Notes: generated from the sequence alone by a model not told the origin. A stretch of DNA of 64,000 nt from Bact-08 sp964533215 (GCA_964533215.1 CAZHLJ010000001.1:930001-994000); one strand, 5' to 3'; counted from the first letter of the stretch, positions 53,521-63,118 are shown. Translations and numbers: made by a program.

Positions 53521-54402
53521 ATGAAGATAGCGATATTTGCACGAGATATTGACCTTGCATGGAGAGACAGGCTCTGTTTCATTATAAAGACTTTGGTGGA
53601 GAAGGATGTTGAACTCTGTTATTACAAACCATTCTATGACAAGGTTAAAGATGACTATCGCCTCAACATTCCTTACGGAACTAGATTTTCATGTAATTCC
53701 GAGTTGCCGGCTGATACGGATTTCTTCTTGTGCTTCGGTGGGGACGGTACATTTCTGGAGTCTCTCACACTTGTCAAGGATAGAGGCATACCTGTCGCAG
53801 GAATCAATTTTGGACGGCTGGGATTTCTCACCACAGCAGATCTAGACCCGAGTCTTTCATGGATAGATGACCTGCTTTCGGGCAATTTCAAGATAGAGAA
53901 GAGAACTGTTATCAAGGTCGAATCTTCGAATCTTCCGGAAGATATTTTTCCTTATGCCATAAATGAGGTTACCGTACAGAGGAAGGAGCCATCCATGCTG
54001 GCCGTCAATGTAAAGGTTAATGGCAAGACTTTGCCAACATATTGGTCTGATGGTCTTGTGTTGGCAACTCCGACAGGCTCGACTGCATATTCGCTGAGTG
54101 TAGGCGGCCCTATTGCCCTTCCTGCATCAAGAATACTTATTCTGGCACCGATTGCTCCTCATAATTTAAATGTGAGGCCATTGGTTGTCCCGGATGATAC
54201 TGAAATTGAGATTTCTGTCTCTTCAAGATGGAAGGAGGCATTTCTAAGCCTAGATAACAGGTCGGTTTTAATCTCTTCAGGAGAAAGTTTTAGAATATCC
54301 AAAGCGGAGTTCGAATTAAATTACATATCCCTTCCGTCAAGTAGTTTCATAGGTGCGCTTAAAGACAAGCTTAAATGGGGACAGGATAAAAGAAACAGCT
54401 GA
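53521..54402 (+). CDS. nadK: NAD kinase
   Basis: 293 aa from the ATG at 53521. ATP-site motif CFGGDGTFLES, NFGRLGFL, and the C-terminal half with YWSDGLVLATPTGSTAYSLSVGGPI and LAPIAPHNLNVRP. It makes NADP from NAD in the cytoplasm. First gene of the nadK-uppS-bamA-skp-skp run. Confidence 0.97.
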   Translation: MKIAIFARDIDLAWRDRLCFIIKTLVEKDVELCYYKPFYDKVKDDYRLNIPYGTRFSCNSELPADTDFFLCFGGDGTFLESLTLVKDRGIPVAGINFGRLGFLTTADLDPSLSWIDDLLSGNFKIEKRTVIKVESSNLPEDIFPYAINEVTVQRKEPSMLAVNVKVNGKTLPTYWSDGLVLATPTGSTAYSLSVGGPIALPASRILILAPIAPHNLNVRPLVVPDDTEIEISVSSRWKEAFLSLDNRSVLISSGESFRISKAEFELNYISLPSSSFIGALKDKLKWGQDKRNS

Positions 54403-54412
54403 AATATCTTAT

Positions 54413-55174
54413 ATGAATACTTACACTATACCGGAGCACGTGACAATTATAATGGACGGGAACGGCAGATGGGCAAAAATGAGGGGTTTGGACAGGCTTT
54501 ACGGTCACAAGGAGGGAGTGGAATCTGTAAGGGCTGCCACTGAGTTTGCAGCAGAAAAGGGAATAAAGTACCTGAGTCTTTTTGCATTCTCTGAAGAGAA
54601 CTGGAACAGGCCAAAGGATGAGGTTATTGGATTGATGGGCCTTATGATAGATGCAATAGCTGCTGAGACTCCCACTCTTATGAAAAACAGTATTAAGTTC
54701 AGAGTGATTGGAGATCTCTCCAAGCTTCCTGATGCTTTAAAGGAAAAGATAGCTGCCACAGAGCAGGCTACATCCTCCAATAATGGACTTACAATGATTA
54801 TTTTCCTCAGCTATAGTGGAAAATGGGATATTTTGCAGGCAGCCCGCAGATATGCAGAGGATGTCGCTAAGGCAGGTATGGGGGAGGATTCTATAAAAAC
54901 GCCTGATCCAGAGTATTTTGAGTCATTACTTAGTACTTCCGGCATTCCGAATCCGGATTTACTGATAAGAACCAGCGGAGAGCAGAGAATCAGTAATTAC
55001 CTTCTATGGCAGGTTGCTTACAGTGAATTTTATTTCACCGATGTTCTTTGGCCCGATTTTCGCAAAACTGACTTTCAGAAAGCTCTTGACATCTTTTCCG
55101 TAAGGGAGAGAAGATACGGCAAAACAGGAGAACAGGTAAATAATCTTAATCAAACAGGCATTGAATACAAATAA
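54413..55174 (+). CDS. uppS: Isoprenyl transferase (undecaprenyl diphosphate synthase)
   Basis: 253 aa from the ATG at 54413; an earlier start would overlap nadK. The motif VTIIMDGNGRWAKMRGL holds the catalytic Asp; GHKEGVESVR, FAFSEENWNRP, DLLIRTSGEQRISNYLLWQ and SEFYFTDVLWPDF follow. It adds isopentenyl units to farnesyl diphosphate to make the lipid carrier for wall and O-antigen synthesis. It starts 10 bases after nadK. Confidence 0.97.
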   Translation: MNTYTIPEHVTIIMDGNGRWAKMRGLDRLYGHKEGVESVRAATEFAAEKGIKYLSLFAFSEENWNRPKDEVIGLMGLMIDAIAAETPTLMKNSIKFRVIGDLSKLPDALKEKIAATEQATSSNNGLTMIIFLSYSGKWDILQAARRYAEDVAKAGMGEDSIKTPDPEYFESLLSTSGIPNPDLLIRTSGEQRISNYLLWQVAYSEFYFTDVLWPDFRKTDFQKALDIFSVRERRYGKTGEQVNNLNQTGIEYK

Positions 55175-55179
55175 AAGCT

Positions 55180-55187
55180 TATATTTG
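55180..55187 (+). promoter_or_regulatory. -7 promoter element of bamA
   Basis: TATATTTG between uppS and bamA, 24 bases before the ATG at 55212, suggesting an extra promoter inside the run. Confidence 0.5.
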
Positions 55188-55211
55188 CGTTTTCACAGTC
55201 AGAGATTGCAA

Positions 55212-57719
55212 ATGAAGTCGTTAGCGGTAGCGTTACTAGTAGTAATAATTGCACCTTTCAACAAGGTTATAGCCCAGGATAGTTCAATAGTCAGAACTAC
55301 CGTTGTAGATTACAATCAGCCAAAGGATTATATAATAGGGGGTATTAAGGTTTCAGGGATTAAGTTTCTGAGGCCGGATCAGATTCTCTCTTATACTGGC
55401 TACTCGGTAGGTGATTCTATCAGAATACCTAGTGAGGAGGTCTCTTCAATGATAAAAAGAATATGGATGCAGCGATGGTTTTCCGACGTTGCTCTGTATA
55501 TAGACTACACTGTTAAGGATACTGCTTATCTTAACCTTTATCTGCAGGAACGTCCAAGAGTTTCCAGATGGGATTTCGATGGAGTTAAGAATGCAGAGAA
55601 AACAGATCTCAATGAGAAGCTCAAGCTCCGCAGGGGCAGTGAGTTGTCTGACTACATAATCAATTCAACTTCCGAGATAATAAGAAAGTTCTTTGTTGAA
55701 AAGGGTTTTCTTCAGACGGAGGTGAGCATAAGACAGGAGATGGATTCTACGATCAATAACGCAGTTAAAGTGACTTTTGTGGTTGACCGTAAATCAAAAG
55801 TCAAGATCAAGAAGATTATATTCGAGGGGAATGATAATGTCAAGGGCTCAAAACTGGCCGGAAAGATGAAGAAGACCAAAGATATGAGGCTTCTTAATTT
55901 CTTTTCCAGCAAGAAATTCAACGAGAAGGAGTATGATAACGACAAGAAGCTCATGCTTGAGGCATATAGTGAGAGAGGATACCGAGACGCAAAAATCGTC
56001 AAGGACTCAATTTATTATATTGAGCCGGGTAGGATGGGTATCAAGTTTACCATAGACGAGGGTAAGAAATACTATTTCAGAAATATTACATGGACTGGTA
56101 ACTCCATATTCCCATCGGAGGCTCTCAATAGTATACTTAGGATAAAGAAAGGTGATGTTTACGACGTGGTATCCATGGAGGACAGGCTTTTCAGGGCAGA
56201 ATCCGGAAATGTATCAAAAGAGTATCAGGATCTTGGTTTTTTGTTTTTCAATCTATCTCCAGTTGAGGTAAAGATCGAAGGCGATTCTGTAGATGTTGAG
56301 ATGAGAATGTACGAAGGCAAACAGGCTACTTTCAACCGTATAATGATAAACGGTAACAACATCACACATGAGAAGATAGCCAGACGAGAGATTTTTACAA
56401 GACCGGGATATCTTTACAGTCAATCTGATTTCGAACGCTCGTTAAGAGAACTCTCTTCAATGGGTCACTTTGAACCTGAGAAACTGATGTCGCCATCCGG
56501 TTATAATATAGTTCCTAATCAGAACAACAATACCGTGGATATCTCCTATAATGTGGAAGAAAAGTCCAACAGTCAGTTTGAAGTTGCCGGAGGTTGGGGC
56601 GGAAATACATTTGTAGGTACTTTGGGGTTGAGTTTCAATAACTTCTCCATTAAAAGAATATTTGACAGAAAAGCATGGAGGCCTGTTCCACTTGGAGATG
56701 GACAACAGTTCGCAATCCGTTTCCAGACAAACGGTACTTATTACACAGCCTTGACTGCCAGTTTTACTGAACCATGGCTGTTCGGTAACAAGCCAACATC
56801 TTTGAATATATCTACCTATTATACAAGACAAACCAACTCGTATTACTTCTATCAGAACTCTAACCAGAGCATGGAGGTATATGGTGCCTCAATAGGTATA
56901 GGTACAAGGCTTAAGTGGCCTGACAACTGGTTCGTCCTATATAATGAGATAAGTGCCCAATCATATAAACTGAATGACTGGCAAGGTTATTTCATCTTTA
57001 ACGATGGAGTTTCCAATAACTTCAGTTATAAGATAAATCTTCAGAGAAACTCTACTGACCAACCTATTTATCCACGTAAAGGTTCAGATTTCCTTCTCGG
57101 TTTGCAGCTTACTCCTCCATACTCTCTCTTCAGATCGGACGACACAGACTACAAAAACATGGCTGACTCTAAAAAGTATAAATGGATTGAGTATCATAAA
57201 TGGACTTTTAAAGGCACTCAGTATACAAGTCTGACAAAGGATCTTGTCCTGATGACCAGAGCTTACTTCGGTTACCTTGGATATTATAACCGTAAACTGG
57301 GATATTCTCCATTCGAAGGGTTCGTAGTAGGTGGAGACGGTATGTCTGGTTATAATACTTATGGATCGGAAGTTGTTGGTCTCAGAGGTTATGCCAATTC
57401 GTCCCTTACTCCATCATCAAATGGTGGCGCTTATGCAGGTAATGTGTATGATAAATTTTCCCTGGAACTGAGATACCCGCTTGTCCTGCAAGCTCAGTCT
57501 ACTATCTATGCCCTGGTGTTTCTTGAGGGAGGTAACTGTTGGTCTGATATAAACGACTTTAATCCGTTTTCTATAAAACGCTCTGCCGGATTTGGCGTGA
57601 GAGTGTTGCTCCCTATCGTTGGTATGCTTGGTATAGACTGGGGATACGGGTTTGATCCAGTTGGTACCAAGAAAAAAGGAGGAAGCAATTTCCACTTTGT
57701 TATAGGACAACAATTTTAA
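55212..57719 (+). CDS. bamA: Outer membrane assembly protein BamA
   Basis: 835 aa from the ATG at 55212, which starts a signal peptide ending KVIAQ; it follows the -7 element at 55180. Five POTRA domains (about 45-430), for example VSRWDFDGVKNAEKTDLNEKL and YFRNITWTGNSIFPSEALN. A 16-strand barrel follows with VVGGDGMSGYNTYGSEVVGLRGY (the conserved VRGF-like region), ending FHFVIGQQF with terminal Phe. It inserts beta-barrel proteins in the outer membrane with BamD (43212). Two Skp-like genes follow. Confidence 0.97.
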   Translation: MKSLAVALLVVIIAPFNKVIAQDSSIVRTTVVDYNQPKDYIIGGIKVSGIKFLRPDQILSYTGYSVGDSIRIPSEEVSSMIKRIWMQRWFSDVALYIDYTVKDTAYLNLYLQERPRVSRWDFDGVKNAEKTDLNEKLKLRRGSELSDYIINSTSEIIRKFFVEKGFLQTEVSIRQEMDSTINNAVKVTFVVDRKSKVKIKKIIFEGNDNVKGSKLAGKMKKTKDMRLLNFFSSKKFNEKEYDNDKKLMLEAYSERGYRDAKIVKDSIYYIEPGRMGIKFTIDEGKKYYFRNITWTGNSIFPSEALNSILRIKKGDVYDVVSMEDRLFRAESGNVSKEYQDLGFLFFNLSPVEVKIEGDSVDVEMRMYEGKQATFNRIMINGNNITHEKIARREIFTRPGYLYSQSDFERSLRELSSMGHFEPEKLMSPSGYNIVPNQNNNTVDISYNVEEKSNSQFEVAGGWGGNTFVGTLGLSFNNFSIKRIFDRKAWRPVPLGDGQQFAIRFQTNGTYYTALTASFTEPWLFGNKPTSLNISTYYTRQTNSYYFYQNSNQSMEVYGASIGIGTRLKWPDNWFVLYNEISAQSYKLNDWQGYFIFNDGVSNNFSYKINLQRNSTDQPIYPRKGSDFLLGLQLTPPYSLFRSDDTDYKNMADSKKYKWIEYHKWTFKGTQYTSLTKDLVLMTRAYFGYLGYYNRKLGYSPFEGFVVGGDGMSGYNTYGSEVVGLRGYANSSLTPSSNGGAYAGNVYDKFSLELRYPLVLQAQSTIYALVFLEGGNCWSDINDFNPFSIKRSAGFGVRVLLPIVGMLGIDWGYGFDPVGTKKKGGSNFHFVIGQQF

Positions 57720-57740
57720 CAACAATTAAATATTTACATT

Positions 57741-58253
57741 ATGAGAAGAGTTTTATTAATTACGCTGATTGTATTGGCCTCTTCCGCAGCTGTTCAGGCC
57801 CAATCATTTGGTTATGTAAATACAGAAAAGATTCTTGAGAAAATTCCGGAGTATACTATTGCCCAACAGCAGATCGACAGATTGAAAAAACAATATGATG
57901 CTCAGATTGAGACTGAAATGAAGGTCGTTGAGAATCTGTATAATAAATATCAGTCGGAAAAAGCATCTCTTGATCAGAATCAGAGACAGGCAAGGGAAAA
58001 TGAGATAATTTCCAAAGAGAGAGCTGCAAAGGAACTTCAAAAGAGCTATTTTGGACAGGATGGAACTATGGCTGCGAAATCCAAGGAATTGTTAAACCCA
58101 ATCAAAGACAAAGTCCAGGCAGCTATTGAAAAGATTGCCGGAGAGAATGGCATAATACTTGTCTTTGATATAGCAACTGCTCAGGGAATTATTTATAACA
58201 ATCCTGCTTATGATCTTACTTCCAAGGTGTTACAGAAATTAAACTATCGTTAA
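57741..58253 (+). CDS. OmpH/Skp family periplasmic chaperone (first of tandem pair)
   Basis: 170 aa with signal peptide ending AVQAQ. SFGYVNTEKILEKIPEYTIAQQQIDRLKKQY and a long Gln/Glu/Lys-rich coiled coil are Skp-like; the C terminus is NGIILVFDIATAQGIIYNNP, the usual end strand. It should hold unfolded outer-membrane proteins for BamA, encoded 21 bases upstream. Confidence 0.93.
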   Translation: MRRVLLITLIVLASSAAVQAQSFGYVNTEKILEKIPEYTIAQQQIDRLKKQYDAQIETEMKVVENLYNKYQSEKASLDQNQRQARENEIISKERAAKELQKSYFGQDGTMAAKSKELLNPIKDKVQAAIEKIAGENGIILVFDIATAQGIIYNNPAYDLTSKVLQKLNYR

Positions 58254-58274
58254 GAAACCAAAAATATTATCTAT

Positions 58275-58874
58275 ATGAAACATTTTTCAAAAATTCTACT
58301 GGTGCTTTTTCTTTTTTCTGCTTCCACATCTTTTGCACAGACTTTTAAATTCGGACACATCAATTCTCAGGATTTGATTAATCTAATGTCTGAAAGAGAT
58401 AGTGCTGTTGTTAAACTTGACAAGTATTCAAAAGACCTACAGGCTACCATGGAAGGATTCCAGACCGAATACATGACAAAGGCTCAGGTTTATCAACAAA
58501 AGCAAGCTACCTGGACTGCTGCGGTGCTTGAGTCAAAACAGAGAGAACTTCAGGAAATCCAAAGCAGACTTGAAAACTTCCAGCAGAGTGCCAGTCAGGA
58601 ATATCGTCAAATGGAGCAACTTTTCTATGCTCCTGTGATTCAGAAAGCAAATGAGGTAATCAACAAGATTGGTAAGGATAAGGGTTTCACCTATATCTTC
58701 GATACATCTACAGGTGTTGTTCCATTTATCAATACTGCTCAGAGTGAAGATATCATGTCTCTGGCAAAGACTGCCCTGAATATCCCGGCAGACAAAAAAC
58801 CATTCCAACTACCTGCTCCAGCAGAGGAAGCTCAGGCTGCTGCACCAAAAGCCGCTGCTCCTAAAGCAAAATAA
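58275..58874 (+). CDS. OmpH/Skp family periplasmic chaperone (second of tandem pair)
   Basis: 199 aa. Signal peptide ending TSFAQ, KFGHINSQDLINLMSERDSAVV, long coiled coil, end strand KGFTYIFDTSTGVVPFINT. Compared with its neighbour it has an extra Ala/Pro/Lys-rich tail (PAEEAQAAAPKAAAPKAK). It lies 21 bases downstream of the first copy; a strong terminator follows. Confidence 0.93.
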   Translation: MKHFSKILLVLFLFSASTSFAQTFKFGHINSQDLINLMSERDSAVVKLDKYSKDLQATMEGFQTEYMTKAQVYQQKQATWTAAVLESKQRELQEIQSRLENFQQSASQEYRQMEQLFYAPVIQKANEVINKIGKDKGFTYIFDTSTGVVPFINTAQSEDIMSLAKTALNIPADKKPFQLPAPAEEAQAAAPKAAAPKAK

Positions 58875-58894
58875 GGTTTTTTTTTATAACTTTA

Positions 58895-58927
58895 CAGCTG
58901 CACATCTATTTGTGCGGCTGTTTTTTT
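58895..58927 (+). terminator. Rho-independent terminator of the bamA-skp-skp run
   Basis: CAGCTGCACA and TGTGCGGCTG form a 10-base stem (one G-U pair) with a 6-base loop and a run of seven T. The last T lies directly before the murI start codon at 58928. Confidence 0.85.
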
Positions 58928-59752
58928 ATGGAGGAAACTAGAAAGGCACCATCACCATCTATCATAGGTATTTTTGATTCCGGTGTCGGAGGATTATCAG
59001 TATGGAAAGAACTGATCAAAGTTGTACCCGGCAACCCAATGCTTTACCTCTCGGATAACGCATATTGCCCGTACGGACCACGTACTCAGGAAGAGGTAAT
59101 TGCCAGAACAAAAAAGATTTCTGACTTTTTTATCTCCAAAGGTGCTGAAATCATAGTAGTTGCTTGTAATACAGCTACTGCAGCGGCCATTGATGCTTTG
59201 AGAAAAAACTATGATGTTCCATTTATCGGGATGGAACCGGCAGTCAAGCCTGCCGCGCTTCACTCTAAGAGTGGGGTTATTGGAGTTCTTGCAACTCAGG
59301 GAACCTTTAAAGGGAAACTATATCACAGGACACTGGAACGTTTTGCTTCAGATGTTAAGGTGATTGAGAAGATCGGGACAGGTTTGGTGGAACTTGTTGA
59401 GTCAGGCGAGACAGACACAAAAAAAACAAAGGAATTTCTAAAGCAATATATAGATCCCATGGTCGCAGGGAAAGCAGATCATATAGTTCTTGGGTGTACC
59501 CATTACCCATTTCTAAAGAATGCAATACAAGAGGTGGCAGGAAATGATATTGTTATTGTAGATCCGGCTCCGGCTGTAGCGCATCATACATTCAACATCC
59601 TTGTTCAAAACGGGATGTTCTCATCTGAACATATAGACCCATCTATTCAAACGAAATTCTACTCCACCGGAATATCAGACAATCTTGTAAGGATGGTTAA
59701 ATCCATCATTCCGTCTGTTCCAAAGGAGAACTTTTATAATAATCCACTTTAA
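58928..59752 (+). CDS. murI: Glutamate racemase
   Basis: 274 aa from the ATG at 58928; the earlier ATG at 58910 falls inside the terminator hairpin. IGIFDSGVGGLSVWKEL, catalytic Cys in VACNTATAAA and second Cys in LGCTHYPFL. It makes D-Glu for peptidoglycan. The start codon touches the terminator T run, so any murI transcript must start within or read through the hairpin. Confidence 0.96.
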   Translation: MEETRKAPSPSIIGIFDSGVGGLSVWKELIKVVPGNPMLYLSDNAYCPYGPRTQEEVIARTKKISDFFISKGAEIIVVACNTATAAAIDALRKNYDVPFIGMEPAVKPAALHSKSGVIGVLATQGTFKGKLYHRTLERFASDVKVIEKIGTGLVELVESGETDTKKTKEFLKQYIDPMVAGKADHIVLGCTHYPFLKNAIQEVAGNDIVIVDPAPAVAHHTFNILVQNGMFSSEHIDPSIQTKFYSTGISDNLVRMVKSIIPSVPKENFYNNPL

Positions 59753-59762
59753 AACAAAATAT

Positions 59763-61970
59763 ATGACAGCTGGAAGTCTTTTTTATTTTGCACCCTTGGC
59801 AGCAATAACTGCTTTAGCTTGTGCTTACTATTTTTTCAATCAGATGATGAAGGAGAGTGAGGGAACCTCTAAAATGCAGGAGATTGCATCCTATGTTAGA
59901 AAAGGTGCTATGGCCTACCTAAAGCAACAGTACAAAGTAGTCTCGATAGTTTTCATTATTATCAGCCTGTTCTTTGCTGTTCTTGCCTATGGGTTTGGTA
60001 TTCAGAATCCGTGGGTGCCTTTTGCTTTTCTCACAGGAGGTTTTTTTTCAGGACTTGCTGGCTTTATTGGAATGAAATCTGCAACTTATGCTTCTGCAAG
60101 GACTGCAAATGCTGCAAGAAGATCTTTGAATAGCGCCCTGAGGCTGGCTTTCCGTTCTGGAGCAGTTATGGGCCTTGTCGTTGTTGGACTTGGACTTCTG
60201 GACATATCGATGTGGTATATCATTCTGGATCATTTTGTGGATGTGACTGGGGCTCAGAAACTGGTGATAATAACCACCACGATGCTTACCTTTGGAATGG
60301 GAGCATCTACCCAAGCGCTTTTTGCAAGAGTTGGAGGTGGTATTTACACTAAGGCTGCTGACGTTGGTGCCGACCTTGTAGGAAAGGTGGAAGCGGGTAT
60401 TCCGGAGGATGACCCACGCAATCCGGCAACAATTGCAGACAATGTGGGAGATAATGTGGGAGATGTCGCGGGCATGGGTGCAGATCTTTATGAATCTTAC
60501 TGTGGTTCAATACTGGCAACCTCAGCTTTGGGAGCATCTGCCTTCTATATTAATCCTGAGCTTCAAATGAAGGCGGTATTCGCACCAATGCTTATAGCCG
60601 CTGTAGGTATAATGCTTTCCATAATCGGGATTTTCATTGTAAGGACAAAAGAGGGTGCTGGAATGAAGGAGTTACTTCGTTCTCTTGGAGTCGGCGTTAA
60701 CTTCAGTTCTGTGCTTATAGCAATTTCGACTTTTGGAATCTTGTATCTGCTCCAGATTGATAACTGGGTGGGTATATCTTTCTCTGTTGTCACAGGACTT
60801 ATTGCCGGAATAATAATAGGTCAGTCTGCAGAATACTATACATCTCATTCATACAAACCTACAAAACGAGTTGCGGATAGTTCCAAGACAGGACCGGCAA
60901 CAGTTATTATTTCCGGAATCGGCCTTGGAATGGTTTCAACTGCCATACCGGTTATCACTATAGCTTTTGCAATAATAATCTCGTTCCTGTGTGCAACTAA
61001 CTTCGACGTTGCAAATATGCTCAATGCGCATAATTTAAGCCTTGGACTTTACGGTATCGGCATTGCAGCTGTAGGTATGCTCTCAACTTTAGGAATAACA
61101 CTTGCCACTGACGCGTATGGCCCTATAGCTGATAATGCCGGAGGAAATGCAGAGATGAGCAAGCTTGATCCTGAAGTCCGCAAGCGTACGGATGTCCTCG
61201 ATGCACTTGGAAATACTACTGCCGCCACAGGAAAGGGTTTTGCGATAGGTTCTGCCGCTCTTACAGCCCTTGCTCTTCTTGCCTCGTATATTGAGGAGGT
61301 TAAAATAGCACTTATACGTATTGGACAGACAACAATAGATGTTGCGGGAAGTGTAGTGAACACAGCAGAAGCCACTATTCCTGATTTTATGGACTATTAT
61401 CAGATCAATCTTATGAATCCTAAGGTTCTTGCTGGTGTGTTTATCGGATCTATGATGTCATTCCTATTCTGTGGACTCACTATGAATGCAGTGGGAAGGG
61501 CAGCCCAGAAAATGGTTGAAGAGGTTCGCCGTCAGTTCAGAGAGATAAAAGGAATTCTTGAAGGAACCGCTACTCCTGATTATGCAAAATGCGTTGCTAT
61601 CTCAACAAAGGGGGCACAGCAAGAAATGTTGTTTCCCTCTCTACTGGCAATTGTAACGCCTGTTGTTACTGGTGCGATTTTCGGTGTTTCGGGTGTCATG
61701 GGACTACTAGTAGGAGGTCTTGGTGCAGGTTTTGTCCTTGCGATATTTATGGCAAATGCCGGTGGGGCATGGGATAATGCAAAGAAATATGTAGAAGAGG
61801 GTAATATGGGAGGAAAAGGTTCAGAAAATCACAAGGCAACCATAGTAGGAGATACCGTTGGTGATCCTTTCAAAGACACCTCTGGCCCTTCTCTTAATAT
61901 CCTTATCAAGCTTATGAGTATGGTATCCATAGTAATGGCCGGATTAACAGCCGCATTCAGCATATTTTAA
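59763..61970 (+). CDS. hppA: Membrane-bound, K+-dependent ion-pumping pyrophosphatase
   Basis: 735 aa, about 16 membrane helices. The pyrophosphate site includes DVGADLVGKVEAGIPEDD, NVGDNVGDVAGMGADLYES and the C-terminal GDTVGDPFKDTSGPS. The motif GNTTAATGKGFAIGSAAL (about residue 482) has Ala at the position that is Lys in K+-independent enzymes, so this is a K+-dependent type. Family knowledge places many such Bacteroidetes enzymes among Na+ or dual Na+/H+ pumps; ion choice is not decided here. It follows murI by 10 bases and overlaps the convergent TlpA-type gene by 4. Confidence 0.96.
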   Translation: MTAGSLFYFAPLAAITALACAYYFFNQMMKESEGTSKMQEIASYVRKGAMAYLKQQYKVVSIVFIIISLFFAVLAYGFGIQNPWVPFAFLTGGFFSGLAGFIGMKSATYASARTANAARRSLNSALRLAFRSGAVMGLVVVGLGLLDISMWYIILDHFVDVTGAQKLVIITTTMLTFGMGASTQALFARVGGGIYTKAADVGADLVGKVEAGIPEDDPRNPATIADNVGDNVGDVAGMGADLYESYCGSILATSALGASAFYINPELQMKAVFAPMLIAAVGIMLSIIGIFIVRTKEGAGMKELLRSLGVGVNFSSVLIAISTFGILYLLQIDNWVGISFSVVTGLIAGIIIGQSAEYYTSHSYKPTKRVADSSKTGPATVIISGIGLGMVSTAIPVITIAFAIIISFLCATNFDVANMLNAHNLSLGLYGIGIAAVGMLSTLGITLATDAYGPIADNAGGNAEMSKLDPEVRKRTDVLDALGNTTAATGKGFAIGSAALTALALLASYIEEVKIALIRIGQTTIDVAGSVVNTAEATIPDFMDYYQINLMNPKVLAGVFIGSMMSFLFCGLTMNAVGRAAQKMVEEVRRQFREIKGILEGTATPDYAKCVAISTKGAQQEMLFPSLLAIVTPVVTGAIFGVSGVMGLLVGGLGAGFVLAIFMANAGGAWDNAKKYVEEGNMGGKGSENHKATIVGDTVGDPFKDTSGPSLNILIKLMSMVSIVMAGLTAAFSIF

Positions 61971-63118
61971 AGTGCGGCAGGATTTAGATCTGGTTGTTCA
62001 TCTATGACAAGCATCTCTTGGAGAAAATGAGTTATTTCATTTTTTTCAACTTTGCGCCTTATTATGATGCCGTTTTGGTCTACGAAAATGTTCTGGGGAA
62101 TGGACTTGACGTGGTATAGCTTTGCAGCAGCATTATTCCAAAATTGTAAATCAGAAACATTATCCCATATGAGTTTGTCATCGGCTATTCCTTTTGACCA
62201 ATCATCAACGTTTTTGTCAAGAGAAACGCTAAGAATGCCGAATCCTGCTTCGCTGAATCTGCTGTAAATGCCGGACAGGGCTGGATGGAATTTACGGCAA
62301 GGAACACACCATGATGCCCAGAAGTCTAACATGGTTACTTTGTTCTTTGTGTATATGCTTGAAAACGAAATTGATTTCCCACTAGGATCTTTCATCGTGA
62401 AATCCGGAGCTTTATTCCCAGGCTCCAGTTTTTTAAGGGATCTGATTGCCTCTTCAAATGCTTTCAGGTATCTGTTTTCTGCATAGCTTGGAATATTCCT
62501 GAATGTTGCAAGTCTGGCTTCCATCTTCTCAATAGGATGCTCCTCGATGGTTTTGAAATATTGAATAAGAGTATAGGGAGAAGTAGGATTGTTAGCAAAA
62601 AAAGTTGAATCAACCTTTCTTGACTCAGTCTGAAAACTGTCTAAAATTGAAATTATGGAGTCTTTTCTGGCTTGAGCTGTCTCATTTTTATGATACTCTC
62701 TGACAAGAGAGTCAAGGTTAAATTTAGTGGCAATTTTTTCGTGTTGTTTTCTCAGGGCTGTAACAATATCGTTTGTTACACCGCCGCTAATTACTGCTTT
62801 ATCAAGTTCCTCCGCTGCAGCCTCTATCCTGAAATGGGAATTGTCAAGAAAGAGGGAGATTCTACCTTTAATCCGGTCAAATGTTATCGAATAATCTTCA
62901 GGTGTGGATACTTTACCTTCAAAGGTAAATTTGCCATCTATAAGATCGGCGGTGTCCAGAATAGGCTCATCCTGCGAGAGATTTGAGAGAAATACCTTAC
63001 CGCTGGAGACACTGTCACCTGTTATAGTGCCGTCTATGGTATAACCATCATGCATGGAGGTTGTGCAGGCAAAAAGGCTAAAAGCGGCAGAAAGTGCAAC
63101 AAAGATTGCTTTTTTCAT
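61967..63118 (-). CDS. TlpA family thiol-disulfide oxidoreductase lipoprotein with DUF4369
   Basis: 383 aa from the ATG at 63118, which begins a lipoprotein signal ending LFACTT and overlaps the carbonic anhydrase stop by 4 bases. DUF4369 domain at about 25-120, helical linker, thioredoxin fold from about 240 with WASWC271VPC274RKFH and cis-Pro in VKSIPQNIFVD. Periplasmic reductase, same layout as 26751-27812 but not tied to a SusCD locus. Confidence 0.93.
   Translation of the reverse strand: MKKAIFVALSAAFSLFACTTSMHDGYTIDGTITGDSVSSGKVFLSNLSQDEPILDTADLIDGKFTFEGKVSTPEDYSITFDRIKGRISLFLDNSHFRIEAAAEELDKAVISGGVTNDIVTALRKQHEKIATKFNLDSLVREYHKNETAQARKDSIISILDSFQTESRKVDSTFFANNPTSPYTLIQYFKTIEEHPIEKMEARLATFRNIPSYAENRYLKAFEEAIRSLKKLEPGNKAPDFTMKDPSGKSISFSSIYTKNKVTMLDFWASWCVPCRKFHPALSGIYSRFSEAGFGILSVSLDKNVDDWSKGIADDKLIWDNVSDLQFWNNAAAKLYHVKSIPQNIFVDQNGIIIRRKVEKNEITHFLQEMLVIDEQPDLNPAAL

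Noticed and set aside
61049..61375. A 108-residue antisense frame in hppA, and similar long antisense frames in nagB, recN and bamA
   Set aside because: They mirror strongly coding genes, show no domain or start context, and arise from codon bias on the opposite strand.
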